From Clostridium_AD frigoriphilum (GTDB lineage Bacteria > Bacillota > Clostridia > Clostridiales > Clostridiaceae): DNA of 64,000 bases. The position numbers were made by a program, and so were the translations under genes. The stretch spans positions 1 to 64,000 of the forward strand of contig NZ_JAZHFS010000011.1 in the NCBI RefSeq assembly GCF_036541405.1. Direction: 5' to 3'. Below the pieces are notes generated by a model, which was given only the letters and a program-made list of their open reading frames with translations, had not been told where the DNA came from and did no database searches. Positions 9,088 to 17,569 of this stretch are shown here, piece by piece (the stretch's first letter is position 1; each line of letters begins with the position of its first letter).

Positions 9088-10482
9088 ATGGAAGAAAGAA
9101 TTATAGATACAAATATTATTGAAGGTGAAGACCGAAAACTTAAGTTTCGTGAGAAGTTAGCTTGTGGTATCGGTGGATTGTCTGGAACTTTTCATTATGA
9201 AATGATACAAATATTTTTACTCTTTTTTTATACTGACATAATGAAAATTAGTGTGGCTTATGTTGGAGGATTATTTCTAGTTGTTCGTGTTCTCTCTGCT
9301 GTATCAGCGCCAGTTTTTGCAGTTTTTGTGGATAGAGTAACTACACCATGGGGTAAATACAAGCCATGGTTTATAATACTAGGTGTACCTTTTGGTATTT
9401 TTGGTTTCTTAACCTATACAAATATGGGTTTAAGTCCTACGGGAAAGTTAATATATGTAACTATCACTTATACTATCTATAGTCTTGCAGACGCATTTGC
9501 AAGCGGACCAAAAGCTGCAATAATACCTGCTATTACAAAAAGAATTGATGAGAGAGTATCAATCGGGCAGATTTCCATGATGGGTGTTATGCTAGGAGCT
9601 ATATTAGCTACCATAGGGATACAACCTTTATATAAACTGTTAGGTGGTGGTAATGATTCTAAAGGATTCTCTTTACTTATGGCAGGCGTTGGTATTATTA
9701 CTGTATTAATATCACTATTTGAGGGCTTTACCTTAAAGGAAAGATATATAGCAAAAGTAAAAAAAGATGAAAATGCCCCTTCACTTAAACAGATGTTTAT
9801 GGCTGTTATCACAAATAAAACTGCTGTAATTGTATATATATATATGTTTGCAACAAATTTATCTACTGGTGTTAAATCTGCTGTCATGCTATATTATTTT
9901 AAATATTTTTTCCACAATGAGAATTTGATGGTCACCATGGGAATTGCTGCTTTGGTTCCTTCTCTTATTGGTGTAATCATAAGTTCAAAAGTAACTAAAA
10001 TCTTTGGTATTAAAAATAATATAATAATAGGTGTTATCGTCAATGTGATAACATTTGCAGGAATTATGCTAGTTCCAGCTACTTCAACTGGTTCTACATT
10101 TTTCTTAATTTTAATGGGCACCGCTGGTTTATTTAATGGAATATCTACTCCAGCTCTTGCTACGCTGATGCCAGCTGCAATGGATTATACTGAGTGGAAG
10201 AGTGGGCTTAATATAAATGCATTTATGGGTTCTATTCAAAAATTCTTACAAACTTTATCTACTGCGTTATCAGGTGCATTAGTTGCAAGTGCACTAGTTT
10301 TTGTTGGATATGTACCAGGAGCAGAGCAAAACAGTTCCACACTCCTTGGACTTAGGGTATTAATGAGTGTTGTACCTGCTATTATTGCTATATTTACTGG
10401 AGCTATAATGTGGTTGGATCTTACAGGTGAAAAACAAGCTCAAATTACTAAAGAACTTGCACAACGCAGAAAAAATGATTAA
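9088..10482 (+). CDS. GPH-family glycoside/pentoside/hexuronide:cation symporter
   Basis: 464 residues with about 12 membrane segments. Family-typical features are the N-terminal REKLACGIGGLSG and YTDIMKI segments, and the cytoplasmic loop DRVTTPWGKYKPW after the second helices, equivalent to the DRTxTRWGRFRPW motif of MelB-like carriers. It would import a sugar or glycoside with Na+ or H+. AAGGAG lies 9 nt before the ATG. It stands alone between its repeat-type promoter (8880-8933) and a terminator (10526-10562). No glycosidase is adjacent, so the substrate cannot be inferred from context. Confidence 0.9.
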   Translation: MEERIIDTNIIEGEDRKLKFREKLACGIGGLSGTFHYEMIQIFLLFFYTDIMKISVAYVGGLFLVVRVLSAVSAPVFAVFVDRVTTPWGKYKPWFIILGVPFGIFGFLTYTNMGLSPTGKLIYVTITYTIYSLADAFASGPKAAIIPAITKRIDERVSIGQISMMGVMLGAILATIGIQPLYKLLGGGNDSKGFSLLMAGVGIITVLISLFEGFTLKERYIAKVKKDENAPSLKQMFMAVITNKTAVIVYIYMFATNLSTGVKSAVMLYYFKYFFHNENLMVTMGIAALVPSLIGVIISSKVTKIFGIKNNIIIGVIVNVITFAGIMLVPATSTGSTFFLILMGTAGLFNGISTPALATLMPAAMDYTEWKSGLNINAFMGSIQKFLQTLSTALSGALVASALVFVGYVPGAEQNSSTLLGLRVLMSVVPAIIAIFTGAIMWLDLTGEKQAQITKELAQRRKND

Positions 10483-10525
10483 AGTAACAATTCATCTGAA
10501 GTTATTCCCCCTTTAAATAGAAAAA

Positions 10526-10562
10526 GGAATACTCAAAGCGCTTACATTGCTCTGAGTATTCC
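10526..10562. terminator. Bidirectional terminator between symporter and esterase
   Basis: Stem GGAATACTCA (from 10526) pairs with TGAGTATTCC (to 10562) with extra pairing toward the loop, flanked by A-run and T-run. It serves the converging genes ending at 10482 and 10576. Confidence 0.85.
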
Positions 10563-10575
10563 TTTTATTTATTAA

Positions 10576-12057
10576 TTAATCATATATTTTAATATCCTTC
10601 CATACTTCAAATGCTTCATGACCCGGATTATATTCAATAGAACATTTATTATTAAAAATAAATGTTGTTCTTTTTTCATCTGTATAAGGCTCCCATAGCA
10701 TAGGAAGTGTTCCATTTGGGACACCATTTTTAGCAAAATTCACCCAAGCACCATGCATATATTTATGAATTCGATCAATTCTTTTCTTCGGTGTAAACTT
10801 ATCTAAAGCTCCTACATAAATATCCAATGCTGGCCCTACATCAGAACCATGCGTTGCATTGAGTCCCATTAATTTCAATAACACAGTTACAAAATCAAAG
10901 CGATATGCATAAGTCTTACCATGAGTGCACTGTGCCTGTATGCATTTAATATAATCTGCCCAGAAAGCCCTGTCTCTACCCAACTCCATCATTGCCTTCT
11001 TTTTACTTTTACCTTTATATAACCTCTTTAATCCTTCTAACTTTTCTGAGCATCCACTAAGCGCAAGCATCTTTTCGACTTGATCCCAGTTTCTTGGAAA
11101 CATCTTCATGTTATAAAACAAGCTTCCTTCATCATGGCATGTACCAAAAATAACATCTACACCCTCCGCACTTCCATTTGCCATTGCCTCCCATGGCTTC
11201 ATCGGTATTAAATCATCAATAACTGGACCTGCAATAAGAATTCCCGGATATGAATCACAATTTTTTTGATAAACATACTCGGCTGCACTATACATTTTTT
11301 CAATTGGCATAGTTTTCAACTTATTTAGCTCTTCTTTTTTCATGTTCATTTGCTCAATGAACAATCCTATGTTAAGTTGCTGAGTTTTTGGTGTGGAAAT
11401 ATTCCCCGCTAAACCACTCTGCGCAATTGCTTTATTAAATAAACCTTTTGCACTAGGAGCGGAAAGCATAGAATATACTGCTGTCCCACCTGCTGATTCT
11501 CCTGCAATCGTAATATTGTCAGGGTCACCACCAAAAACTTCAATATTTTCCTTCACCCATTTCAATGCATTGATCATATCTGATACTGCACAATTCGAAT
11601 CAAAACTATCATCATATATAGAAAAATTATAAAATCCAAGTGGACCTACACGATAATTAAAATTCACATAAATAATATCATCCTTAGTAAATGATTCACC
11701 AAAATAATGCGGATCAGAACCTTCACCAACTGTATTTGCTCCACCATAAATCCATACGAATACTGGAGATTTTTTTGCCTGTTTAGGCGCCCATACATTT
11801 AAATAAAGACAATCTTCACTTTCTGGAACTGTCTTCATATCTTTACCAATGCCACCCATTGTGGCAAACTGATATGGTCTATTTCCAAATTCTCCTGCAT
11901 GTTTTATGCCATTCCAATTATCACAAGGAACCGAACGCTTAAACCGTAATTCTTCAACTGGTGGCTTAGCATAAGGAATTCCAAACCATTTATACATTCC
12001 ATCTACTTCAAACCCTTCAACTTTTCCATTTTTTGTCTCAACAACTAAATTTACCAT
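10576..12057 (-). CDS. Type-B carboxylesterase
   Basis: 493 residues, the usual length for bacterial type-B esterases such as PnbA. The oxyanion segment WIYGGANTVGEG, the nucleophile elbow GESAGG (near 200) and the His region THGSDVGPALD (near 405) are present; no signal peptide, so probably cytoplasmic. It hydrolyses carboxylic esters, natural substrate unknown. AGAAGGAG precedes the ATG. It is divergent from a TetR regulator, with a dyad operator in the shared 204-bp gap, so local TetR control is likely. Confidence 0.92.
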   Translation of the reverse strand: MVNLVVETKNGKVEGFEVDGMYKWFGIPYAKPPVEELRFKRSVPCDNWNGIKHAGEFGNRPYQFATMGGIGKDMKTVPESEDCLYLNVWAPKQAKKSPVFVWIYGGANTVGEGSDPHYFGESFTKDDIIYVNFNYRVGPLGFYNFSIYDDSFDSNCAVSDMINALKWVKENIEVFGGDPDNITIAGESAGGTAVYSMLSAPSAKGLFNKAIAQSGLAGNISTPKTQQLNIGLFIEQMNMKKEELNKLKTMPIEKMYSAAEYVYQKNCDSYPGILIAGPVIDDLIPMKPWEAMANGSAEGVDVIFGTCHDEGSLFYNMKMFPRNWDQVEKMLALSGCSEKLEGLKRLYKGKSKKKAMMELGRDRAFWADYIKCIQAQCTHGKTYAYRFDFVTVLLKLMGLNATHGSDVGPALDIYVGALDKFTPKKRIDRIHKYMHGAWVNFAKNGVPNGTLPMLWEPYTDEKRTTFIFNNKCSIEYNPGHEAFEVWKDIKIYD

Positions 12058-12202
12058 TTTAAATTTCTCCTTCTTCTATGTTCTTTGATTATCTGTTTAT
12101 ATCTCACTAATTTTTAGCATCTCATCATCTCAAAAATATATTACTCGCGTGTTGCTTATCTTGTAATTTGAATTATAATATTTATAGTACTTCAAATCAA
12201 TT

Positions 12203-12225
12203 GCCAAATATAACTCATATGTGGC
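12203..12225. promoter_or_regulatory. Dyad operator candidate between esterase and TetR
   Basis: GCCAAATAT (12203-12211), a 5-bp spacer, ATATGTGGC (12217-12225); eight of nine positions pair. It lies 37 bp before the TetR start in the divergent gap, a usual place for an autoregulatory TetR site. Confidence 0.5.
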
Positions 12226-12261
12226 GTAACTTTCAAAACATCAATAAAAAGGAGAAAATTA

Positions 12262-12828
12262 ATGGAAAACAAAAATGATGCAAGGTATAAACGCACTCAG
12301 AAGCTACTAATGGATACCTTTAAAAATATGATTATTGAAATGGATTTTTCAAAAATTACAATTAAAGATTTAACTAGTATAGCTGGCATAAATCGAAAAA
12401 CATTTTATTTACACTACCATTCTTTAGACGAAATACTGTATGCACTTCAGAGCGAGATTATAAACAGTCTGATGGATATACTTAATCAAGAAACTTCTAA
12501 TGAAAATTCTATTGATATTCAAAAATTAATGACGGCATTTTCAACATTATTAAATGATCAACCGATTCATCAAAGATTATTTTGTTGCGAAAATTATCGT
12601 TTTCTTGTAGAAGGAATTCAAAATATTACAACAGAAAAACATTCAAAAAAATTATTTGCTGGCAAAAATATTGACACTGCACATCAAAATATGGTTATGA
12701 CTTATTTAAGTCATGGTGTTTTTGCTCTATGGCGAAACTGGTTTCTATCCGGATGCCAGATGGATAAAGATGAAATGGTCCGTTTTTCTACTCAACTTGT
12801 TTGCCAAGGTTTAGATAGTATTAACTAA
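12262..12828 (+). CDS. TetR/AcrR-family regulator
   Basis: 188 residues. The N-terminal helix-turn-helix ITIKDLTSIAGINRKTFYLHYHSLDEIL (about 30-57) is classic TetR. The C-terminal ligand domain ends with a GVFALWRNWFLSG segment typical of the TetR_C_7-like group. AAGGAG lies before the ATG. It is divergent from the carboxylesterase at 10576 and probably represses it and itself through the dyad at 12203-12225. Ligand not predictable. Confidence 0.92.
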   Translation: MENKNDARYKRTQKLLMDTFKNMIIEMDFSKITIKDLTSIAGINRKTFYLHYHSLDEILYALQSEIINSLMDILNQETSNENSIDIQKLMTAFSTLLNDQPIHQRLFCCENYRFLVEGIQNITTEKHSKKLFAGKNIDTAHQNMVMTYLSHGVFALWRNWFLSGCQMDKDEMVRFSTQLVCQGLDSIN

Positions 12829-12880
12829 CACTACTAATTACTAAAGGTATTATATTATTATTAAACTATTTATAAATGTA

Positions 12881-12917
12881 TTGACATTTTCTTTTGTTGT
12901 AACTATAATGGTTACAA
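12881..12917 (+). promoter_or_regulatory. Sigma-A promoter with dyad operator over the -10 box (operator 1)
   Basis: -35 TTGACA (12881-12886), 17-bp spacer, -10 TATAAT (12904-12909). The dyad TTGTAAC-N7-GTTACAA (12897-12917) is centred on the -10 box, so bound repressor would block polymerase. A second copy lies 89 bp downstream, before the DsbA-like gene. Confidence 0.8.
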
Positions 12918-12984
12918 GAAGAGATGCTAGTAATAAAAATTATTAAGGATCTAAATAAAAGAAAAAAATATTTTTTTTAAGTAC

Positions 12985-13007
12985 ATTGTAACCTTAGTGG
13001 TTACAAT
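12985..13007 (+). promoter_or_regulatory. Operator 2 of the DsbA-like operon
   Basis: ATTGTAACC (12985-12993) and GGTTACAAT (12999-13007) form a perfect 9-5-9 dyad, the same core as at 12897-12917. Two sites about eight helical turns apart suggest looping or a roadblock. The cognate regulator is not obvious locally. Confidence 0.75.
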
Positions 13008-13057
13008 ATACTTGGTGAATTATTAATAAATAAATAAATAAATAAGGAGGTACTTTA

Positions 13058-13696
13058 ATGAAACCTAAAATATATTATGTAATGGATACAATGTGTGGTT
13101 GGTGCTATTCCTTCAGCGATGTTGTTACAAAAATCTATGAAGAATTTAAAGATCAGGTAGATTTTACAATTGTTCCTGCAGGAATGTGGGTAAATAAAGA
13201 TGTAAAAGAAATGACACCTGGATTTAGTGACTTTATTAGAGAAAATAATGTTAGAATAACTCAACTTTCAGGGAAAGAATTTGGAGAAGATTACTATCTT
13301 ATGCTTAAAGATAGTAATACAGTTTTAGATAGTCTTCCAGGTTCTAAGGCTATTAATGTTATTATTAACCTTGATACTCAAGCTAGCTTTAGCTATCTGA
13401 AAACGCTACAGAAAGAATTTTTTATTAATGGTAAAAATATGAATGATGTAGAGGTTTATTCTAAAATAGCTGAAGATTTCGGAATAGATAGTGATAGCTT
13501 CAAAAAAGAATTTTCTTCAAAGGAATTAATTGATCAAACTTTTAAGCAATTTAACTTTGCAAGTGAGTTAGATGTAAGCTCATATCCAAGTTTAATTTTG
13601 GTTAATAATGAAAAATCATCTTTAATATCCTCTGGTTATTTACCATTTGAGGAAGTTAAAACCCATATTGAAAAAAGTATTGGATCATTGACCTAA
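13058..13696 (+). CDS. DsbA-family thiol oxidoreductase-like protein
   Basis: 212 residues with a thioredoxin fold and helical insert. The N-terminal active site is CGWC (in MDTMCGWCYSFS, residues 12-15) and the cis-Pro loop SSYPSLILV is near 170. No signal peptide, so it acts in the cytoplasm, like the FrnE/HCCA-isomerase branch of the DsbA superfamily. AAGGAGG precedes the ATG. It is first in a run with the metallo-beta-lactamase-fold and SnoaL-like genes, behind a tightly regulated promoter with two dyads. Role probably thiol or electrophile stress; inferred. Confidence 0.85.
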   Translation: MKPKIYYVMDTMCGWCYSFSDVVTKIYEEFKDQVDFTIVPAGMWVNKDVKEMTPGFSDFIRENNVRITQLSGKEFGEDYYLMLKDSNTVLDSLPGSKAINVIINLDTQASFSYLKTLQKEFFINGKNMNDVEVYSKIAEDFGIDSDSFKKEFSSKELIDQTFKQFNFASELDVSSYPSLILVNNEKSSLISSGYLPFEEVKTHIEKSIGSLT

Positions 13697-13824
13697 TAAA
13701 TAAATAAATTCAAATTCTATGGTTATTTTAAAAAATGACATATAATTTGAGATCATGAATAATCAGGGATTAATATACACATAATACTTTAAAAAACACA
13801 TTAGTATAAAGGGGATAAAATTTT

Positions 13825-14646
13825 ATGATTAAAACAATTGAAACAAAACAAAATAATGTAAAATTAACAGTATTTACTTCAGATGAGACCAGTTTTATGG
13901 TTACGTCTACTCTAATTGAAAAGGCAGGGCATGCATTTTTGATTAATGCAAAATTCACTCAATCTGATGCTAAAGAAATTGTTGATTACATTGAAAAAAA
14001 CAACTTAACTTTAGACAAAATTTTCATTATTCATGGAGATCCAGACTACTATTTTGGACTAGAAACAATCAAAGCAGCATTTCCAAAAGCAATTGCATAT
14101 GCAACACAACCAACTGTAGAACATATTGCTTCTTCTGTATTAGGTAAATTACAAGTTTGGAACCCTATTCTTTTAGAAAATGGACCAACCAATATTGTTT
14201 TACCACAGGTTTTTGCTGAGAAAACAATTGAATTTCAAGGTTTAACCTTTGATCTTGTTGGTTTAGACAATCACAGGATAAGCTTATTCAATAAAGAATT
14301 AGAGTTATTATTTGGTGGAATTGATACATTCAACGAAATTCACATCTTCTTAGCAGACACTAGTTCCAAAGAAGCAATGGAAGATTGGACTGCTAACTTA
14401 AAAAAATTACAAGAATTACACGCTAAAATTGTCGTGCCAAGTCACGGTTCAATTGAAAAATCATTCGATGATCAGTTACTCACTGCAACTATAGATTACC
14501 TTGAAACTGCTATCAAAGCATCTGAGCAAAGTAAAAATTCTGCAGACTTTATTGAAAAGCTTGAAGCAGCATATCCAGGATTTGCAAACAAAGGTGTATT
14601 AGCATTAAGTGCAAAAGTTGTAATGAAAGAAATTCCTTGGGGGTAA
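13825..14646 (+). CDS. Metallo-beta-lactamase-fold protein with incomplete metal site
   Basis: 273 residues. The fold is recognisable from the strand order and VVPSHGS near 210. The signature HxHxDH reads IHGDPDYYFG (near 72-81), so the second and third histidines are Asp and Tyr. Metal binding, and therefore hydrolase activity of the usual kind, is doubtful. It sits 128 nt after the DsbA-like gene and 4 nt before the SnoaL-like gene, so the last two are surely co-transcribed. It could be a binding or redox-sensing derivative of the fold. Confidence 0.82.
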   Translation: MIKTIETKQNNVKLTVFTSDETSFMVTSTLIEKAGHAFLINAKFTQSDAKEIVDYIEKNNLTLDKIFIIHGDPDYYFGLETIKAAFPKAIAYATQPTVEHIASSVLGKLQVWNPILLENGPTNIVLPQVFAEKTIEFQGLTFDLVGLDNHRISLFNKELELLFGGIDTFNEIHIFLADTSSKEAMEDWTANLKKLQELHAKIVVPSHGSIEKSFDDQLLTATIDYLETAIKASEQSKNSADFIEKLEAAYPGFANKGVLALSAKVVMKEIPWG

Positions 14647-14650
14647 TGTT

Positions 14651-15049
14651 ATGAATAAATATCAAAAATTATTACATGAAACTTACGTGTTAAGTGGTGA
14701 AGGAAAATTAGAGGAATTCAAAACGTATTTAAGCGATAATGTGTCATGGACAGAAGCTGCGGGATTTCCTTATGCTGGTATATATATAGGCCCAGATGAA
14801 GTGGTGAAAAATGTACATGAACGTTTGGGAACAGAATGGGAAGGTTATGCCGCCAAAGACAATATATATACATTTAATAAAAATATTGTTATTGTCTATG
14901 GAAACTATAGCGGAACCTATAGATTAACAGGTAAATCCTTTATTGCTGATTTTTGTCATCTATATGAATTTGATGAAAATGATAAAGTTAAAAAGTTTAT
15001 TCAAATTGTGGACAGTGCAACTGTCAATAAGGCGTTAATTTCAAATTAG
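14651..15049 (+). CDS. SnoaL/NTF2-like small protein
   Basis: 132 residues with the cone-shaped NTF2-like pattern: N-terminal helices, VSWTEAAGFPYAG, GPDEVVKNV, then beta strands with FCHLYEFDENDKVKKFIQIVD at the end. Such proteins are ketosteroid-isomerase-like enzymes or small-molecule binders. Start lies 4 nt after the previous stop. Last gene before a terminator. Confidence 0.85.
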   Translation: MNKYQKLLHETYVLSGEGKLEEFKTYLSDNVSWTEAAGFPYAGIYIGPDEVVKNVHERLGTEWEGYAAKDNIYTFNKNIVIVYGNYSGTYRLTGKSFIADFCHLYEFDENDKVKKFIQIVDSATVNKALISN

Positions 15050-15095
15050 TCATGTTTATTAGTTTATAGTGTGCAAATTATTATCAAAAAAATCT

Positions 15096-15121
15096 CCGTA
15101 CTCTCTATTTTAAGAGTACGG
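15096..15121 (+). terminator. Terminator after the SnoaL-like gene
   Basis: CCGTACTCT (15096-15104) pairs with AGAGTACGG (15113-15121), followed by a short T-stretch. It also faces the convergent MerR gene. Confidence 0.8.
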
Positions 15122-15150
15122 AAATTTTAATCCTGTTACAAATCTTTATT

Positions 15151-15528
15151 CTACTTATCCCAAGACAAAATGCCTGTAACTTCTGCCTTTTCATATCTGT
15201 CTATTTTATAATTCAGTCTATCTAACGTTTTTGCCATATTCGCCATTTTTTCCATAAGTTTTCTGCGTTCTTCTACTAAAAGTTCTTTTCTGGCTGTTAC
15301 TGTCAAATCTCCTTGCTGTGTAAGTACACAATACTCAATAAGGGCTTCTATTGGCACTCCAGCCAAACGCATGCATTTTGCGAGTTCAATCCATTTACAG
15401 GATTCTTCTGTATAATCCCTGATACCACTTTTCGTACGGTTTACCTGTGGTATCAGTCCAATACGTTCATAATAACGCAATGTATCCTGAGAAAGATCAA
15501 ATCTTTTACTTACTTGGGTAATAGTCAT
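15151..15528 (-). CDS. MerR-family regulator, AdhR/NmlR type
   Basis: 125 residues: winged helix with DTLRYYERIGLIP (15-27), SGIRDYT, then a coiled coil (about 75-118). Cys52 (in LAKCMRLAG) aligns with the single cysteine that B. subtilis AdhR uses to sense aldehydes and quinones; further cysteines are at 44 and 67. Good GGAGG before the ATG. Upstream on the same strand are a decayed MATE gene and a MerR-type promoter of the GGAGT sub-class (15832-15862), which probably serves this gene. It is a candidate activator for the island's promoters, perhaps the GGAG sub-class. Confidence 0.9.
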   Translation of the reverse strand: MTITQVSKRFDLSQDTLRYYERIGLIPQVNRTKSGIRDYTEESCKWIELAKCMRLAGVPIEALIEYCVLTQQGDLTVTARKELLVEERRKLMEKMANMAKTLDRLNYKIDRYEKAEVTGILSWDK

Positions 15529-15587
15529 CTTTGATTTCCTCCAATCTTCTATTCGTAACTACTCAATTTGGTGACTTGTCTAATTGT

Positions 15588-15806
15588 CTAATTTCCAAAT
15601 AGTTTAACAGCCTGTTTCATTTTATTAATAATATCCACACCAAATGGAACACCAATACTTAACATTTTTTTAATCATTGGCCAGTTTGGAATTATCCATA
15701 GTACGGAAAATTGCAGCTCCCACATTATATAGTGCAAGGAACTGAATGGATATTGCCGTAATCATAAGATATGTATTTGATATGTATAATAATAAAATGT
15801 TATTGT
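15588..15806 (-). pseudogene. MATE-family efflux transporter remnant
   Basis: Minus-strand reading gives NTYLMITAISIQFLALYNVG then AAIFRTMDNSKLAND and a stop, followed in another frame by KKMLSIGVPFGV and a stop at 15588-15590. Both pieces match separate conserved parts of the first half of MATE transporters, with the stretch between them lost. The fragment lies between a MerR-type promoter and the MerR gene, suggesting a former MerR-controlled efflux gene. Confidence 0.7.
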
Positions 15807-15831
15807 TCATACAGATCCAACGCCTTGTAAT

Positions 15832-15862
15832 AGTTTATCATCTGGAGTGAACTCCAAGTCAA
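15832..15862 (-). promoter_or_regulatory. MerR-type promoter 1 (GGAG sub-class)
   Basis: -35 TTGACT (15857-15862), 19-bp spacer holding dyad CTTGGAG-TTCA-CTCCAGA, -10 TAAACT (15832-15837). Directs transcription into the MATE remnant and the MerR gene at 15151. Confidence 0.8.
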
Positions 15863-15913
15863 GTGGTTTTATAAAAAATTTTGAAAAGCCTTCCTTTTCG
15901 TCTTAACTCAAAG

Positions 15914-16274
15914 TTATTCACAATTACAAAGTTTTATAGTCCCATATAAAGCAAAAAGAATGTACCCATTACAGATACACTCCCCTCTTACTTCGGCTGA
16001 TATTTTAAATATATTTTCAATATCTTCTTTTGCAAATCCCTACTGTCGAAGCAAGATTTATAATGCTCAACGAGCCGTCTTCATTTTTCCAATGCCATTT
16101 TTTTGTTATTATATCGCTTTCTTTTTCAGACAGTAGAGAAAAATTTACAAGTAGAGTGTCGACCCTTACTTGTATACGAGTTTTATTTCCGCAAATCGAA
16201 TAAATTATCCACTTAAATTCACACATTTTCGTTCCTACTGTATTTGCCTTTATTATGAATATCAATTCGTCCAA
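15914..16274 (-). pseudogene. Frameshifted small protein resembling a Cys-rich KTR protein
   Basis: A frame from 16274 (only a TTG as start) reads WIIYSICGNKTRIQVRVDT, like the WILCPVCGNKTR...RED core of the Cys-rich KTR proteins common in Tn916-type elements, but with a first cysteine lost. It continues NEDGSLSIINLASTVGIC, hits a stop near 16017, and resumes in another frame as EDIENIFKISAEVRGECICN to a stop at 15914. One indel near 16025 would join the halves. I cannot name the C-terminal part. Probably a mobile-element relic. Confidence 0.45.
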
Positions 16275-16338
16275 GAAAATATATGATATATTTATAAATG
16301 TAAGTATCCTTTGTTTTTGTGTTGTATACTCAAAACTG

Positions 16339-16968
16339 TTAACGAATAAAGTGTGTTTTCATACGTGGCTCATACTTTGGTGCGGGAACACCGTTTTTGC
16401 GCCCTGCTTCAATGTTTTTTAAGAGCCACGCCATATTTTCACCGAGTGTTCGCATGGTCTGTAATCCTTCCTCGTCCTTGCGCACATCATCAGGGGTGAA
16501 ACCATGTACCTGATTCCAATACTGAGAGGACACGATAGGCATATTGCAAATCGTGAAGTATTTATTCAGTTGGTCAAATGCTGCTGATGCACCACCCCGA
16601 CGGCAGGATACAACAGATGCGCCGAGTTTTCCAGCCATACGGGGTTCACTACAAAAGAACAGGCGATTTAAAAAAGATGTGAGTTGTCCGGTCGCTCCTG
16701 CATAATATACTGGTGATCCAACTACAATCGCATCAATATCGTCCAGTACAGTCAATACGCTATTAACTTGATCGTCAAACACACATTTGCCTGTTTGAGC
16801 GCATTTCATGCAGGCAATACAACCTGCAATAGGTTTCTTACCCAAATACAAGATTTCAGTTTCAATATCGTGTTTATCAAGCGTATCTGCAATTTCCGAA
16901 AGCGCTGTGTAGGTACATCCATGCTCATTTGGACTTCCATTGATAAGTAACACTTTTACAGTGCTCAT
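16339..16968 (-). CDS. Iron-sulfur flavoprotein (flavodoxin-like NADPH-dependent FMN reductase)
   Basis: 209 residues. FMN phosphate loop NGSPNEHGCT near 10-19 and the compact cluster motif CIACMKCAQTGKC (CX2CX2CX5C) near 50 mark the Isf family, which carries [4Fe-4S] and FMN and reduces quinones, oxygen species or other electrophiles. GSPVYYAGATGQLTSFLNRLF is the flavin/dimer segment. Last gene of a four-gene minus-strand operon (18571 to 16339) with two sister flavoproteins and an NTF2-like protein. Codons are clearly more GC-rich than in neighbouring genes, suggesting transfer. Confidence 0.92.
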   Translation of the reverse strand: MSTVKVLLINGSPNEHGCTYTALSEIADTLDKHDIETEILYLGKKPIAGCIACMKCAQTGKCVFDDQVNSVLTVLDDIDAIVVGSPVYYAGATGQLTSFLNRLFFCSEPRMAGKLGASVVSCRRGGASAAFDQLNKYFTICNMPIVSSQYWNQVHGFTPDDVRKDEEGLQTMRTLGENMAWLLKNIEAGRKNGVPAPKYEPRMKTHFIR

Positions 16969-17007
16969 AATAATACCTCCTAAAATTTCTTATTCCTTTA
17001 TTTTGTT

Positions 17008-17556
17008 TTAATTAATCGTAACGCCCAGATTTCTAGCTTCTTCTAAAACAGACTTGCCTTTAATATCCCCGACAGCCGTCACACCACCAGCGAGCACCTG
17101 ACCGAGGTCGTTCCAGTTCAGGTGTTTCATCAAAGATTTGTAATAGTAGACAGTTTCCTCAAAACCATAACCCTCAGCTGCCATAAGAAGAATTGCATCC
17201 TTCTGTGGATTGCGATAGTTAGGATCGCATTCAGCAACCGCAAACAGGCGGTCAAAAGCAACCTTTAATTGACCGCTAATGCTCCAGTAATACAGCGGAG
17301 AGGCAAGCACAACTATGTCAGCTTCTTTGTAGAACGGATAAATTTTATTCATGTCATCCGTCTGTACGCAAGGGCTTTCAGAATTTTTGCCACCGCTAAA
17401 GCAGCCTTTGCATCCATTAACGTTCATGCCATCTAAAAAAAAGGTTGTAACGATATTGCCGGCTTCCTCTGCACCTTTTGTAAATGCCTGAATTAATGCG
17501 GAAGTATTGCCCTTTGGTCTTGGACTACCATTCAGAATAATAATTTTTTTACTCAT
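17008..17556 (-). CDS. Flavodoxin-like NAD(P)H-dependent oxidoreductase
   Basis: 182 residues. FMN loop NGSPRPKGNTSAL (9-21), cysteine region GCKGCFSGGKNSESPC near 49-64 (only three of four Isf cysteines, with wider spacing) and ASPLYYWSISGQLKVAFDRLF near 85. Loss of one cysteine suggests FMN without a normal [4Fe-4S] cluster. RBS AAGGAG. It lies 13 nt after the gene at 17570 and 39 nt before the one at 16339, in the same operon. Electron acceptor unknown. Confidence 0.9.
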   Translation of the reverse strand: MSKKIIILNGSPRPKGNTSALIQAFTKGAEEAGNIVTTFFLDGMNVNGCKGCFSGGKNSESPCVQTDDMNKIYPFYKEADIVVLASPLYYWSISGQLKVAFDRLFAVAECDPNYRNPQKDAILLMAAEGYGFEETVYYYKSLMKHLNWNDLGQVLAGGVTAVGDIKGKSVLEEARNLGVTIN

Positions 17557-17569
17557 ATTTAAAATCTCC

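Noticed and set aside
9477..9887. 136-codon minus-strand open frame
   Set aside because: Antisense to the GPH symporter; no family features.
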